9,770 nucleotides of DNA from Spirosoma fluviale (GTDB lineage: Bacteria; Bacteroidota; Bacteroidia; Cytophagales; Spirosomataceae). Below the pieces are notes generated by a model. It saw nothing but the letters and a program-made list of their open reading frames with translations, did no database searches and was not told where the DNA came from. Location of the stretch: the NCBI GenBank assembly GCA_945906915.1, contig CAMDSI010000068.1, forward strand, positions 1 through 9,770, in the 5' to 3' direction. The position numbers and the translations under genes were made by a program. Below are positions 1-7,792 of the stretch, piece after piece (position 1 is the first letter of the stretch; every line of letters begins with the position of its first letter).

Positions 1-675
1 TTTAATCCTGCCTGGCATAAGGGCGTCGTAGGAATTGTGGCGAGCAAAATCCAGGATCAGTATTTTAGACCTACCATTATTTTAACCGAATCGCATGGGC
101 AATTAGTAGGATCAGCGCGTTCTGTGAGAGGCTTCGATGTGCACCACGCTTTAGAACAATGTGCGGATTTATTGGAGCAATTTGGCGGGCACACGCACGC
201 CGCGGGATTACATTTGAAGTCAGAGAATTTGCAGGCGTTTATAGAAAAATTCGAGGGGATTGCGAAGCTGGGTTTAGCGAATATTTCGCCAAGGGCGGAT
301 TTGCCGGTCGATCTTAGCATTCCATTGGAAGCTTTAAGTCTGTCGTTTTATGATAAATTATTAGTTCGCCTGTCGCCCTATGGGCCGGGGAATATGTTGC
401 CAAATTTTGTATCAGGGCCTGTTTTTGTAACGGCAAAGCCATTTGTGATGAAGGAAGAGCACCTTAAGATATATGTGGGATCGACTCCCGATGAGCGCGG
501 TTTAGAGGTGGTGGGTTTTGGGATGAAGGCGGATTTTTATGAAGGGTTGTGTGAGGCTTATGAGCAAAGATTGCCTATCCAATTAGTGTATCATTTGGAG
601 GTAAATGAATACAAGGGAAATCGGACTTTGCAATTACGTGCATTAGATTTTGCATCATTCACTTTAAAAGAATAA
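1..675 (+). CDS. recJ: Single-stranded-DNA-specific exonuclease RecJ, C-terminal part (5' end outside window)
   Basis: The reading frame is open from base 1, so the gene starts upstream; about 224 C-terminal residues are present. RecJ is a 5'-3' ssDNA exonuclease acting in recombinational repair and mismatch repair. The first residues (FNPAWHKGVVGIVASKI) and the FGGHTHAAG motif near fragment residues 60-69 are the DHHA1 part that holds the nucleic acid. The last third, from about residue 130, fits the OB-like domain typical of RecJ. The DHH phosphoesterase motifs that bind metal lie upstream and cannot be checked. The first in-frame ATG, at base 37, is internal and not the true start. A doxX-like gene follows after 26 bp with no terminator between, so the two are probably co-transcribed. 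The assignment rests on motif recognition and is strong. Confidence 0.93.
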   Translation, partial: FNPAWHKGVVGIVASKIQDQYFRPTIILTESHGQLVGSARSVRGFDVHHALEQCADLLEQFGGHTHAAGLHLKSENLQAFIEKFEGIAKLGLANISPRADLPVDLSIPLEALSLSFYDKLLVRLSPYGPGNMLPNFVSGPVFVTAKPFVMKEEHLKIYVGSTPDERGLEVVGFGMKADFYEGLCEAYEQRLPIQLVYHLEVNEYKGNRTLQLRALDFASFTLKE

Positions 676-701
676 ATTTAGACATAACCAAAACAATCAA
701 T

Positions 702-1067
702 ATGAAAAAAGTACTCGATTTTTTGCCTTCAGTTCTCTTAGGAGCCTTGTTCTTATATGGAGGATTAAGTTATTTTTTACCCATCGGAGGAACATTACCT
801 TTTACAGGGGATGCCGCTTCTTATTATAAATTATTAGATTCTTCTGGAATAATGAAAGTGGTGAAGGTGCTTGAAATTGCAGGGGGAGCACTTATCCTTT
901 TCCCAAGTAGACGCGCTTTAGGTTTAACCATTTTAGCACCCATTATATTGAATATATTCTTGTTTGAACTTTGCTTTCTAGGCACGGTGCAAATAAGCTT
1001 TATCACCATCCTATTGTCAGCCATTATCGCTTACCAACAAAAAGATAAATTCAAGGCGCTATTGTAA
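702..1067 (+). CDS. DoxX-like small integral membrane protein
   Basis: This 121-aa protein has four hydrophobic segments, at about residues 7-27, 49-67, 72-91 and 94-111. Its central block (KVVKVLEIAGGALILFPS followed by ALGLTILAPIILNI) is typical of the DoxX/MauE-like family of four-helix inner-membrane proteins common in Bacteroidota. Family members have been linked to redox or quinone chemistry, but for this small subtype no reaction can be assigned. The start follows an A-rich leader (aaaacaatcaat) like that of the hydrolase gene at 7793; there is no Shine-Dalgarno sequence, as is usual in this phylum. It lies 26 bp behind recJ and its last 9 bp overlap the 3' end of thrC on the opposite strand. 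Its transcript must end inside thrC, where a hairpin with a T-run lies at 1092-1118. Confidence 0.8.
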   Translation: MKKVLDFLPSVLLGALFLYGGLSYFLPIGGTLPFTGDAASYYKLLDSSGIMKVVKVLEIAGGALILFPSRRALGLTILAPIILNIFLFELCFLGTVQISFITILLSAIIAYQQKDKFKALL

Positions 1068-2363
1068 TAAATAAGCCTTAAATTCTGAGAAGTCCGTCCC
1101 CATGGGGATGGACTTTTTGGTTTTATCCAAAAGCTCAGCAAGACGAGCTGGCACCGGAACAGAAACACCTAATGTCCCTTCCACGTTAGGTAAGAATTTC
1201 GCATAATGTGCGGTAGATAATAGAATTCCCGTGAATTTACCTGGGTATTCTGCGGCGTATTGTTGTAATCCATCATAGCCTACAGCCGTATGTGGACACA
1301 TGACGTAAGCGGTGCGTGCGTATACGTCTGCCATGATTTCTTGTGTTTTTTGATCGTCCGTAAAATAGCCTTTGACAATCTCCTGCACTGCGGACCATTC
1401 TTCACCCGCTAACAAGCGCATGCGAATGAAATTAGATGGACTTCCCACATCCATCGCATTCGAAATGGTTTCTACCGATGCGACGGGCTTGTATTCGCCG
1501 GTGCGCAGGTAATCTGCCACCGGGTGGTTCTCATTGCAAGAAGCCACGAACGCTTTTACCGGAAGACCCATACTGTAGGCCATTAATCCAGCGCTTAGAT
1601 TGCCAAAATTTCCTGACGGCACACTGAATACAACAGGGGCTGTTAATCCTTTCTTTTTCGCTTGTGCGTATGCTGCGAAGTAGTAGAAGGACTGAGGAAT
1701 TAAGCGGGCAATATTGATGGAATTAGCGGAGGCTAAATCGAAAGCTGCGCGTAATTCGTCGTCGAGGAAGGCTTGTTTGACGAGTCTTTGGCAATCATCA
1801 AATGTGCCATCAATCTCTAAAGCGATTACATTTCCGCCCAAAGTCGTCAATTGCTTCTCCTGAATATCGGATACTTTTCCGGTCGGATATAAAATAGTCA
1901 CCGAGATACCCGGGGTATTGAAAAAACCCTGCGCGACTGCACCGCCCGTGTCCCCAGAAGTGGCCACCAAAATGCGAATTTCGCGCTTCGACTTCAGTAA
2001 ATAATGGGACATAATCGCCGCCATGAAGCGCGCGCCAAAATCCTTAAACGCCATCGATGGTCCGTGAAATAATTCCAATACCTCTACACCCGGCTCCAAA
2101 GAAACGATGGGAGCCTCGAAGGTCATCGATTGATCGATAATTTTTTTAATATCTGCCAAACTCAAGCTATCCCCCAATAAATTTTCACACACCGCAATCG
2201 CAATTTCTGGCAAGCTGCGGTCCTGAATCGTTTCGAAAAACGAAGCCGGCAAAGGCTTGATTTCTGTAGGCATATACAAGCCATTGTCCGGGGGAAGACC
2301 ACGGAAAATAGCCTCTTCTAGGCTTACATTGGGACTTTTATGTTCTGTGCTGTATAAAATCAT
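1059..2363 (-). CDS. thrC: Threonine synthase
   Basis: This 434-aa PLP enzyme should convert O-phosphohomoserine to threonine and phosphate, the last step of threonine synthesis in the cytosol. The cofactor lysine is K107 in GPSMAFKDFGARF, the same number as in the E. coli enzyme, and ATSGDTGGAVAQGF is the phosphate-binding loop. Its length fits the bacterial class related to E. coli ThrC. The N-terminal block (ILYSTEHKSP, then EEAIFRGLPPDNGLYMP) is typical of Bacteroidota ThrC. The start codon overlaps the comB stop as ATGA, so translation is probably coupled. It is the last gene of the minus-strand operon, and no thrA or thrB is in the window. Cysteate synthase of some archaea belongs to the same fold family; the ordinary ThrC motifs make that less likely here, but the pairing with comB is worth noting. 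Confidence 0.94.
   Translation of the reverse strand: MILYSTEHKSPNVSLEEAIFRGLPPDNGLYMPTEIKPLPASFFETIQDRSLPEIAIAVCENLLGDSLSLADIKKIIDQSMTFEAPIVSLEPGVEVLELFHGPSMAFKDFGARFMAAIMSHYLLKSKREIRILVATSGDTGGAVAQGFFNTPGISVTILYPTGKVSDIQEKQLTTLGGNVIALEIDGTFDDCQRLVKQAFLDDELRAAFDLASANSINIARLIPQSFYYFAAYAQAKKKGLTAPVVFSVPSGNFGNLSAGLMAYSMGLPVKAFVASCNENHPVADYLRTGEYKPVASVETISNAMDVGSPSNFIRMRLLAGEEWSAVQEIVKGYFTDDQKTQEIMADVYARTAYVMCPHTAVGYDGLQQYAAEYPGKFTGILLSTAHYAKFLPNVEGTLGVSVPVPARLAELLDKTKKSIPMGTDFSEFKAYLLQ
1092..1118 (+). terminator. Factor-independent terminator for recJ-doxX, inside thrC
   Basis: GTCCGTCCCC (1092-1101) pairs with GGGGATGGAC (1104-1113): ten pairs on paper including one G-T, with the top pair probably open to give a CATG loop. 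TTTTT follows at 1114-1118 on the + strand. It begins 25 bp after the doxX-like stop codon. On the minus strand no T-run follows the hairpin, so thrC transcription should pass. Confidence 0.75.
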
Positions 2364-3064
2364 ACTAATCGAAGGGCATCTCCCTCTAGTTTAGGAAGCA
2401 CCGAATACCTGTCAAATTCCAAGCAAAAGGCGATATCTTTTTCAATGCCTAAACCTAATAACCGATTCACGTGAGAAGAATTCTTCACCGCCGTTAATAA
2501 ATCAGTGGAGGCTACCGTATATTGTTTCAAGGCCATTAAAGCGGCATCATCTGCCACTTCATAATCGCCAGTTAAGGCATCTATTAAAGCTCCTGCAAAA
2601 AGCGTATCCTCTAAATTAGGTTTTCCTTTCCAGCCAGCGCAAACTACTAAGGCGTTTCCGTTCCACTCTTTCAGCGCGGAGGCAACTCGGGAGATATTTA
2701 AAAAGGCGCCCACGTAAACGGCAGGAGCGCTGCTTGAGCGACGAATGGCGACCGTTCCATTCGTGGTGGTGACGCAAATTTTGGCCCCTTTCACCTTCTC
2801 TACTTGATAGGAAAAAGGCGAATTATCAAAGTCAAAACCTGCTGGTGTAATTCCATTTCTTTCCGCCGCTGTCAAATAACCTCGAGATCCATATTGCTGG
2901 CAAAGCTCCACTTCTTCCACCGGAACTATTTCGGCTGCGCCGCTCGCAAAAGCAGTGACCATACATGACGTTGCTCTAAAAATATCCACTACAACGACAG
3001 CCAAAGCTGATAAATCATACAAATGGATCAAATCCGGCGATAAACAGACGTCGATTTTTTTCAT
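2360..3064 (-). CDS. comB: 2-phosphosulfolactate phosphatase family protein (ComB-like)
   Basis: This 234-aa protein matches the ComB family, Mg-dependent phosphatases that remove phosphate from (2R)-phospho-3-sulfolactate. The pathway was worked out for coenzyme M synthesis in methanogens. Family motifs are in order: VDIFRATS (26-33), AERNGITPAGFDFDNSP (68-84), TTTNGT (99-104) and CAGWKGKPNLEDTLFAGAL (142-160). There is no signal peptide, so it acts in the cytosol. Bacteroidota make no coenzyme M; the natural substrate here is unknown and may belong to sulfonate or sulfonolipid metabolism, or be a different phospho-acid. No comA or comC is nearby. It lies 1 bp after the gcvT stop and shares an ATGA overlap with thrC, so it is firmly inside the operon. 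The family assignment is strong and the exact reaction uncertain. Confidence 0.85.
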   Translation of the reverse strand: MKKIDVCLSPDLIHLYDLSALAVVVVDIFRATSCMVTAFASGAAEIVPVEEVELCQQYGSRGYLTAAERNGITPAGFDFDNSPFSYQVEKVKGAKICVTTTNGTVAIRRSSSAPAVYVGAFLNISRVASALKEWNGNALVVCAGWKGKPNLEDTLFAGALIDALTGDYEVADDAALMALKQYTVASTDLLTAVKNSSHVNRLLGLGIEKDIAFCLEFDRYSVLPKLEGDALRLV

Positions 3065-3065
3065 G

Positions 3066-4151
3066 TTATAAGAAAGGTAATTTGACGATTTCGGCTTTGA
3101 TGGCTTTGTCGCGTATCGAAATAAATATTTCCGAACCCACGTGATTTGTGCTCACATAACCCATTCCGATTCCTTTCGAAAGGGAGGGGGATTGCGTTCC
3201 AGAAGTCACTTCACCGATCGTTTCGCCAGCCGCATTTAAAATCGGATAGTGTTGACGAGGGATGCCGCGGTCGATCATTTCGAAGCCGACTAATTTTTTC
3301 GAAGGACCATTCGCCTTTATCGCGGCGTGGTGGTCTTTCATGATAAAATCTTTGTTGAACGAGGTGATCCAGCTTAAACCTGCTTCGATCGGCGAAGTCG
3401 TATCATCAATGTCGTGACCGTATAAGCAATAGCCTTTTTCGGTACGAAGCGTGTCGCGCGCGCCCAAGCCTACGGGTTGAATACCGAATTCTGCCCCAGC
3501 TTTGAAGATCTCATTCCACATTGTCAGCGCGTTTTCGTTTTTCACATAGATCTCGAATCCGCCCGCACCCGTATAGCCCGTGTTCGAGATGATGATGTCA
3601 GAGAAACCGGCCATTTCACCTATTTTGAAGCTATAATACGGCATTTCTGCTAAGGTCACAGACGTTAATTTTTGTAGTGCCAAAATCGCCTTAGGCCCCT
3701 GCACCGCTAATAAACTATATTCGTCACTGCGATTCACCATCTCTACCCCGAAGGTATTGTGTGAGGAGATCCAGTTCCAATCTTTCTCAATGTTTGATGC
3801 ATTCACTACCAAAATGTATTCGGCTGAGTTCACGCGGTACACTAATAAGTCGTCCACGATACCACCCTCGTTGTTTGGCAAACAGCTATACTGCACCTTT
3901 CCGTCCACTAATTTAGAAGCGTCATTCGAGGTAACATATTGAATGAAATCTAACACACGATCCCCTTTCAGGAAGAATTCGCCCATGTGACTCACGTCAA
4001 ATACACCTACGGAGTTACGAACGCAAAGATGCTCTTCGATTAAGTTGGTGTACAATACGGGCATATTAAAGCCAGCAAAGGGTACCATTTTAGCGCCTAG
4101 CGATACGTGAAGGTCATTTAAATGAACGTGTTGTAAGTTTGTTTCTTCCAT
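3066..4151 (-). CDS. gcvT: Aminomethyltransferase, glycine cleavage system T protein
   Basis: This 361-aa protein is of normal length for GcvT. It takes the aminomethyl group from lipoyl-GcvH and, with tetrahydrofolate, forms 5,10-methylene-THF and ammonia. Visible family features are FAGFNMPVLY then FDVSHMGE (25-58), GGIVDDLLVYR (96-106) with D100/D101 at the position of the folate-contacting Asp101 of known T proteins, NTGYTGAGGFEIY (190-202), and GARDTLRTEKGY (230-241) followed by the GHDI-SPIEAGL segment. The C-terminal barrel domain is complete. The other glycine cleavage genes (gcvH, gcvP) are not in the window, which is common in this phylum. It starts 3 bp after the stop of the M28 enzyme gene and ends 1 bp before comB, so it is co-transcribed with both. 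No key residue appears to be missing. Confidence 0.95.
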   Translation of the reverse strand: MEETNLQHVHLNDLHVSLGAKMVPFAGFNMPVLYTNLIEEHLCVRNSVGVFDVSHMGEFFLKGDRVLDFIQYVTSNDASKLVDGKVQYSCLPNNEGGIVDDLLVYRVNSAEYILVVNASNIEKDWNWISSHNTFGVEMVNRSDEYSLLAVQGPKAILALQKLTSVTLAEMPYYSFKIGEMAGFSDIIISNTGYTGAGGFEIYVKNENALTMWNEIFKAGAEFGIQPVGLGARDTLRTEKGYCLYGHDIDDTTSPIEAGLSWITSFNKDFIMKDHHAAIKANGPSKKLVGFEMIDRGIPRQHYPILNAAGETIGEVTSGTQSPSLSKGIGMGYVSTNHVGSEIFISIRDKAIKAEIVKLPFL

Positions 4152-4154
4152 GGA

Positions 4155-5150
4155 TTATTCTCGGTATAGAACCTGTAAAAGTGTTTGGCCGACCGCTTTC
4201 AGGGTCGATTTGTCGATGTTTTCTAAATTATCTGCATGCGTATGGTGGAAGCTCCCAAACTCGAAGCCACCATTCGACGCGCGTAAATCAATCATATCAA
4301 TCATTTGGATCTTAGCGATCTCATTCACTGCCGTGTGGTCATCTGAAATGCCAAACGCATCTTGATCCACAAAAAGCTGGCTATAACCTAAATCCGCTGC
4401 CGTCGCCCAAACCGAGCGAACAATTCCTGGCGCATATTGCATCGACGTCCCCTCATGCGGGAACATCGCGCCTTTTCCGCCCACCATATCTAACAAGATA
4501 CCATAATAAGGTCGGTAATTTGCAGGAACTAGGTTAGCAGCCCAGTGTTGAGAACCTAAAGCCCAACTATTTGGCTTGTGTTCTCCCGTATAATCTTCCG
4601 GTTCGCCGTGATCTTCTAGGTCAAAAAAGACGATATCTACGCCCACAGCGGGTTTATTCTTAGCCTCATGCAAATTGCGCGCGATTTCTAACAAGACGCC
4701 TACGCCACTTGCTCCGTCATTCGCCGCATCGATGGGCTCGTTCTTACGTACCGAATCTTTGTCCGCAATACTGCGCGCATCCCAGTGGGCGGCTAAAAGT
4801 ATACGTTTTGCGATGGCTGGTTGAAATTGGGCGATGATATTCGTACCTTGTAATTTTTTGCCGTCGTAGCGGAAAGCCGTAAAAGGCTGCTCTGTCACGG
4901 TCCAGCCGTAAGATTTCAATTTGGCAACCAAAAACTTCTGAGTATTTTGACTCGCCTCAGAACCCGGAATACGCGGGCCAAACGCAACTTGCTGAGCCAC
5001 AAATGCATAGGCAGAATCCGCCTTAAAATCTGGGCTTTCTACAAGAGTGACTTCCGTGGTAGGTACCTCGGAAGCAGGCTTCCACAAAATATAGCCACCG
5101 CCTAAAGCGAAAGCAAGTAATAAAAAGAGGGCTATGCGAGAACGGTTCAT
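4155..5150 (-). CDS. M28-family zinc enzyme, probable glutaminyl-peptide cyclotransferase (type II QC)
   Basis: This 331-aa protein has one N-terminal hydrophobic segment (residues 6-23) without a lipobox cysteine, so it is probably anchored in the inner membrane with the enzyme in the periplasm. The M28 core shows HWD (122-124), AANDGASG with D145, FFDLED with E179/D180, and FHHTHADNLENID near 301-313. The last motif aligns well with the WHTMDDNEENLD segment of human QC, making H303 the likely zinc ligand. QC enzymes bind one zinc and cyclise N-terminal Gln to pyroglutamate. Two-zinc M28 aminopeptidases usually carry EE where this has ED, which favours QC; an aminopeptidase is the alternative. 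It is the first gene of the operon with gcvT, comB and thrC and has a clear TACCTTTG promoter 31 bp upstream of its ATG. Family very likely, QC activity likely. Confidence 0.82.
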   Translation of the reverse strand: MNRSRIALFLLLAFALGGGYILWKPASEVPTTEVTLVESPDFKADSAYAFVAQQVAFGPRIPGSEASQNTQKFLVAKLKSYGWTVTEQPFTAFRYDGKKLQGTNIIAQFQPAIAKRILLAAHWDARSIADKDSVRKNEPIDAANDGASGVGVLLEIARNLHEAKNKPAVGVDIVFFDLEDHGEPEDYTGEHKPNSWALGSQHWAANLVPANYRPYYGILLDMVGGKGAMFPHEGTSMQYAPGIVRSVWATAADLGYSQLFVDQDAFGISDDHTAVNEIAKIQMIDMIDLRASNGGFEFGSFHHTHADNLENIDKSTLKAVGQTLLQVLYRE

Positions 5151-5173
5151 CTGAAAAGGCTGAAAAACAAGCT

Positions 5174-5204
5174 CAAAGGTAGCAATAGAATGCCGAATTA
5201 GGAA
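5174..5204 (-). promoter_or_regulatory. Promoter of the QC-gcvT-comB-thrC operon
   Basis: On the minus strand, TACCTTTG (5181 down to 5174) matches the Bacteroidota -7 consensus TANNTTTG exactly. A TTC at 5204-5202 lies about 20 bp further upstream, near the -33 TTG position, with one mismatch. The predicted transcript start is a few bases downstream, giving a leader of roughly 20 nt before the ATG at 5150. Confidence 0.65.
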
Positions 5205-5223
5205 TTAAGAAATCAATAATGTG

Positions 5224-5231
5224 TACCTTGC
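5224..5231 (+). promoter_or_regulatory. Probable -7 element of the rnr promoter
   Basis: TACCTTGC followed by GGG resembles the Bacteroidota -7 element with one T missing (TACCTTTGC). It begins 31 bp before the rnr ATG, exactly the spacing seen for the opposite promoter. No good -33 TTG is visible upstream, only TTA-type matches near 5198 and 5205, so confidence is modest. Confidence 0.4.
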
Positions 5232-5254
5232 GGGATAATTTGAATTGAAATACC

Positions 5255-7498
5255 ATGTCATCCCCTAAGGAACAGAAATTTTTGAGCGGCTTGAAGGCTG
5301 AAATCCTAGAGTTTTTTGAATTAAACGATTACCGTTCGTATTCGTTGAATCAGCTACACAAGGCTTTTGCCATTCGTGATCGTAAAACGAAGGAGATTTA
5401 TTCAGATCTAGTGGCAAAATTAGTCACGGAAAATCGCTTGATTCGCCACGATGATGGTAATATTCGATTTGATAATGAGTCTTTCCAAATAAAAGGCCGC
5501 GTCGATCACGTAAATTCTCGTTTTGCTTTTGTGATTCCAGAAGAAGGTGGCAAAGATATTTGGATTGCAACAGGGGATTTAAAGAATGCCAAAGACGGAG
5601 ATAAAGTACTCGTTCAAGCACGCAGACCATCAGAAAAGAGAAAAAATGACCGTCCGGAAGGAGAGGTAATTGAAATAATCGAACGCCGTTCAGCAGAATT
5701 AGTGGGAGTCATTCAAGTGACACCACATTATTCCTTTTTAATTCCAGATTCGAAGAAAATCTACGAAGATATTTACCTGCCTAAGTTCGAAATCAAGAAC
5801 GCAAAGCACCTAGATAAAGTAATCGTAGAGGTAACTCGTTGGGGTTCAGATGGAAAAAAGGCCGAAGGACGCGTAACCAAAGTATTAGGTAAGGCAGGGG
5901 AGAATGATACGGAGATGCACTCGATTTTAGCCGAGTATGGCCTACCTTATGATTTTCCAGAAGAGGTAGAAAAGGCGGCGGCCTCGATTCTGGTTCAAAT
6001 ACCAGCAACAGAAATTAAGAAGCGCAAAGACATGCGCAAAATCTTGACCTTTACGATCGATCCGATTGATGCAAAGGATTTTGATGATGCGATCTCTTAC
6101 CAAAAACTCAAGAATGGCAACACCGAAATCGGGGTTCACATCGCCGACGTTTCACACTATGTAAAACCCGGATCTGTCCTTGATATCGAGGCCTACAAGC
6201 GGGCTACCTCGGTTTACCTAGTAGACCGCGTGGTTCCGATGTTACCAGAAAAGCTTTCGAATGGCCTATGTTCTCTTCGTCCAAACGAAGACAAACTAAC
6301 CTTCTCGGCCGTTTTTGAATTAGATGCGAACGACACTATCGTGAAAGAATGGTTTGGCCGAACTGTGATCCACTCGGATCGCCGTTTTGCTTACGAACAA
6401 GCACAAGAATTAATCGAAAATGATTCAGATGATGTGTTAGTGCCGGTTATTCGGGACTTGAATCGCATTGCCAAAAGCTTCCGTAAACTTCGTTTCGAGC
6501 ACGGTTCCGTGAACTTCGAAACGGCGGAAGTTCGCTTCGAATTGGATGAGAACGGCAAGCCGATCGGAGTCTATCCTCGTATTCGGAAGGATGCGCATAA
6601 ATTGATTGAAGAATTTATGCTTTTGGCCAACAAAAGAGTGGCAGAACACGTCTTCCATAAGAAAAAAGACGAGCCCAAAAACACGATGGTGTACCGTATT
6701 CACGAAGCACCGGATCCAGAAAAATTGCAGGTATTCTCGTCTTTCGCAAAGAAATTCGGCTACCAAGTAACGACCGACCCTCAACACGTCAGCAAATCGT
6801 TTAACGCCTTGATGGAAAACATCGAAGGCAAAGGCGAAGAGCGCGTATTGCAGAGTTTAGCCGTTCGTACGATGTCTAAAGCCCGATATAGCACTGATCC
6901 TGTGGGACACTTTGGCCTAGCATTCCCGTTCTATTCCCACTTTACGAGCCCGATCCGTCGTTACCCAGATGTAATGACGCACCGTTTATTGCAACACTAT
7001 TTAGACGGCGGGACTCCAGCTGAACGTTCCCCCTTAGAAATTCAATGTAAGCATAGCTCTGATCGCGAAAAACTCGCTTCAGATGCCGAGCGCGCATCCA
7101 TCAAATACAAGCAAGTGGAATACATGAGCTTGCACGAACCCCAAATCTTCGAAGGCATCATCACCGGCGTCACCGAATTCGGTATTTTCGTCGAGATTGG
7201 CGAAACCTCATGCGAGGGCTTAGTTCGGATGGTCGACTTGAATGACGACTTCTATGATTTAGATAAAAACAATTACCGCATCGTGGGTAAATCGAATGGC
7301 CGTGTCTTCACGTTTGGAGATCAGGTACAGGTCAAAGTCCGCGATACGAACTTAGCTAAACGTACCATCGACCTCGAATTAGTAGGCATGCGCGCTGGCC
7401 AAGTAGGTAAATTTGCTAACAACCGCTCTCGAAAGAGGGAGGCGCCGAGGGGTAATCGCGTTGTACCGCAGGGTAAGGAGCGTGGGAGGAGAAGATAA
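5255..7498 (+). CDS. rnr: Ribonuclease R
   Basis: This 747-aa protein is a processive 3'-5' exoribonuclease that degrades structured RNA and takes part in rRNA and mRNA turnover in the cytosol. Residues about 5-70 form a winged-helix-like N-terminus, followed by two cold-shock/OB modules (about 78-210). The RNB catalytic domain carries DPIDAKDFDD: D269, D275, D277 and D278 have the same spacing as the four catalytic Asp residues of E. coli RNase II (201/207/209/210). Further RNB motifs are LSNGLCSLRP (334-343) and TSPIRRYPD (564-572). An S1 domain covers about 630-713 (EGIITGVTEFGIFVEI), and the C-terminus is short and very basic, ending GRRR. It is a little shorter than E. coli RNase R. It is transcribed alone and divergently from the QC operon, and a long hairpin lies directly behind the stop codon. 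Confidence 0.96.
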   Translation: MSSPKEQKFLSGLKAEILEFFELNDYRSYSLNQLHKAFAIRDRKTKEIYSDLVAKLVTENRLIRHDDGNIRFDNESFQIKGRVDHVNSRFAFVIPEEGGKDIWIATGDLKNAKDGDKVLVQARRPSEKRKNDRPEGEVIEIIERRSAELVGVIQVTPHYSFLIPDSKKIYEDIYLPKFEIKNAKHLDKVIVEVTRWGSDGKKAEGRVTKVLGKAGENDTEMHSILAEYGLPYDFPEEVEKAAASILVQIPATEIKKRKDMRKILTFTIDPIDAKDFDDAISYQKLKNGNTEIGVHIADVSHYVKPGSVLDIEAYKRATSVYLVDRVVPMLPEKLSNGLCSLRPNEDKLTFSAVFELDANDTIVKEWFGRTVIHSDRRFAYEQAQELIENDSDDVLVPVIRDLNRIAKSFRKLRFEHGSVNFETAEVRFELDENGKPIGVYPRIRKDAHKLIEEFMLLANKRVAEHVFHKKKDEPKNTMVYRIHEAPDPEKLQVFSSFAKKFGYQVTTDPQHVSKSFNALMENIEGKGEERVLQSLAVRTMSKARYSTDPVGHFGLAFPFYSHFTSPIRRYPDVMTHRLLQHYLDGGTPAERSPLEIQCKHSSDREKLASDAERASIKYKQVEYMSLHEPQIFEGIITGVTEFGIFVEIGETSCEGLVRMVDLNDDFYDLDKNNYRIVGKSNGRVFTFGDQVQVKVRDTNLAKRTIDLELVGMRAGQVGKFANNRSRKREAPRGNRVVPQGKERGRRR

Positions 7499-7569
7499 TT
7501 TTATATTTCATTCAAAATTGTGCTGCGCAATAATTTTCGAATGAAACATAAAATTTCTCTCTCTTTTTT
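7499..7569 (+). terminator. Long AT-rich hairpin terminator behind rnr
   Basis: TTTTAT (7499-7504) pairs with ATAAAA (7548-7553), TTTCATTC (7506-7513) with GAATGAAA (7539-7546), and AAAATT (7514-7519) with AATTTT (7532-7537), topped by TGC-tgc-GCA. That makes more than 20 pairs with one mismatch and small bulges. A pyrimidine/T-rich tract (7554-7569) follows. The hairpin starts at the base after the rnr stop codon. Confidence 0.75.
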
Positions 7570-7590
7570 ATGATTTATACATTTTGTAGA

Positions 7591-7689
7591 TTTTTGAGAA
7601 AATGAAGGCGTTGATTTGTAGTTAGGTATGTTTTCAGAAAACTGAAATCAACCGAATTTAGGGTGTGTTTTCCTTACACAGTGTGTTTA
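7591..7689. repeat. Direct repeat, copy 1 (upstream of the hydrolase gene)
   Basis: Bases 7591-7658 align without gaps to 8755-8822 with about 58 of 68 identical. After a 9-nt length difference, the similarity continues through gaattYagggKgt...ttttccty-ac-cag to about 7689. It is non-coding in all frames (stops throughout). It ends about 100 bp upstream of the hydrolase start and is probably part of its leader or promoter region, or the end of a mobile unit. The rest of this intergenic stretch (7690-7792) holds only a weak -7-like TAACTTTA at 7703-7710. Confidence 0.8.
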
Positions 7690-7792
7690 TTGTTTAAATG
7701 ATTAACTTTAATCAAATTGCAATCATAGCCCTAACTGCAGCAATACTCGAAAGTTGTGTGCTAATGCCGACCGACATTTTAAAACAATCAAC

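Noticed and set aside
1059..2363. ThrC being a cysteate synthase
   Set aside because: Length, N-terminal block and the K107 motif all match ordinary bacterial threonine synthase; only the comB neighbour suggests otherwise.
6437..6787. 116-residue open frame on the minus strand inside rnr
   Set aside because: It is opposite the RNB catalytic domain of rnr, whose motifs are intact. The antisense frame has no recognisable features.
7727..7765. Possible cassette boundary upstream of the hydrolase (gccctaactgcagc ... agttgtgtgc)
   Set aside because: Only AACT/AGTT pairs convincingly, and no second copy is present in the window.
7754..7792. Extended TTG start for the hydrolase
   Set aside because: It would put 13 polar residues in front of a complete signal peptide. 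The ATG at 7793, with an A-rich leader before it, is the better start.
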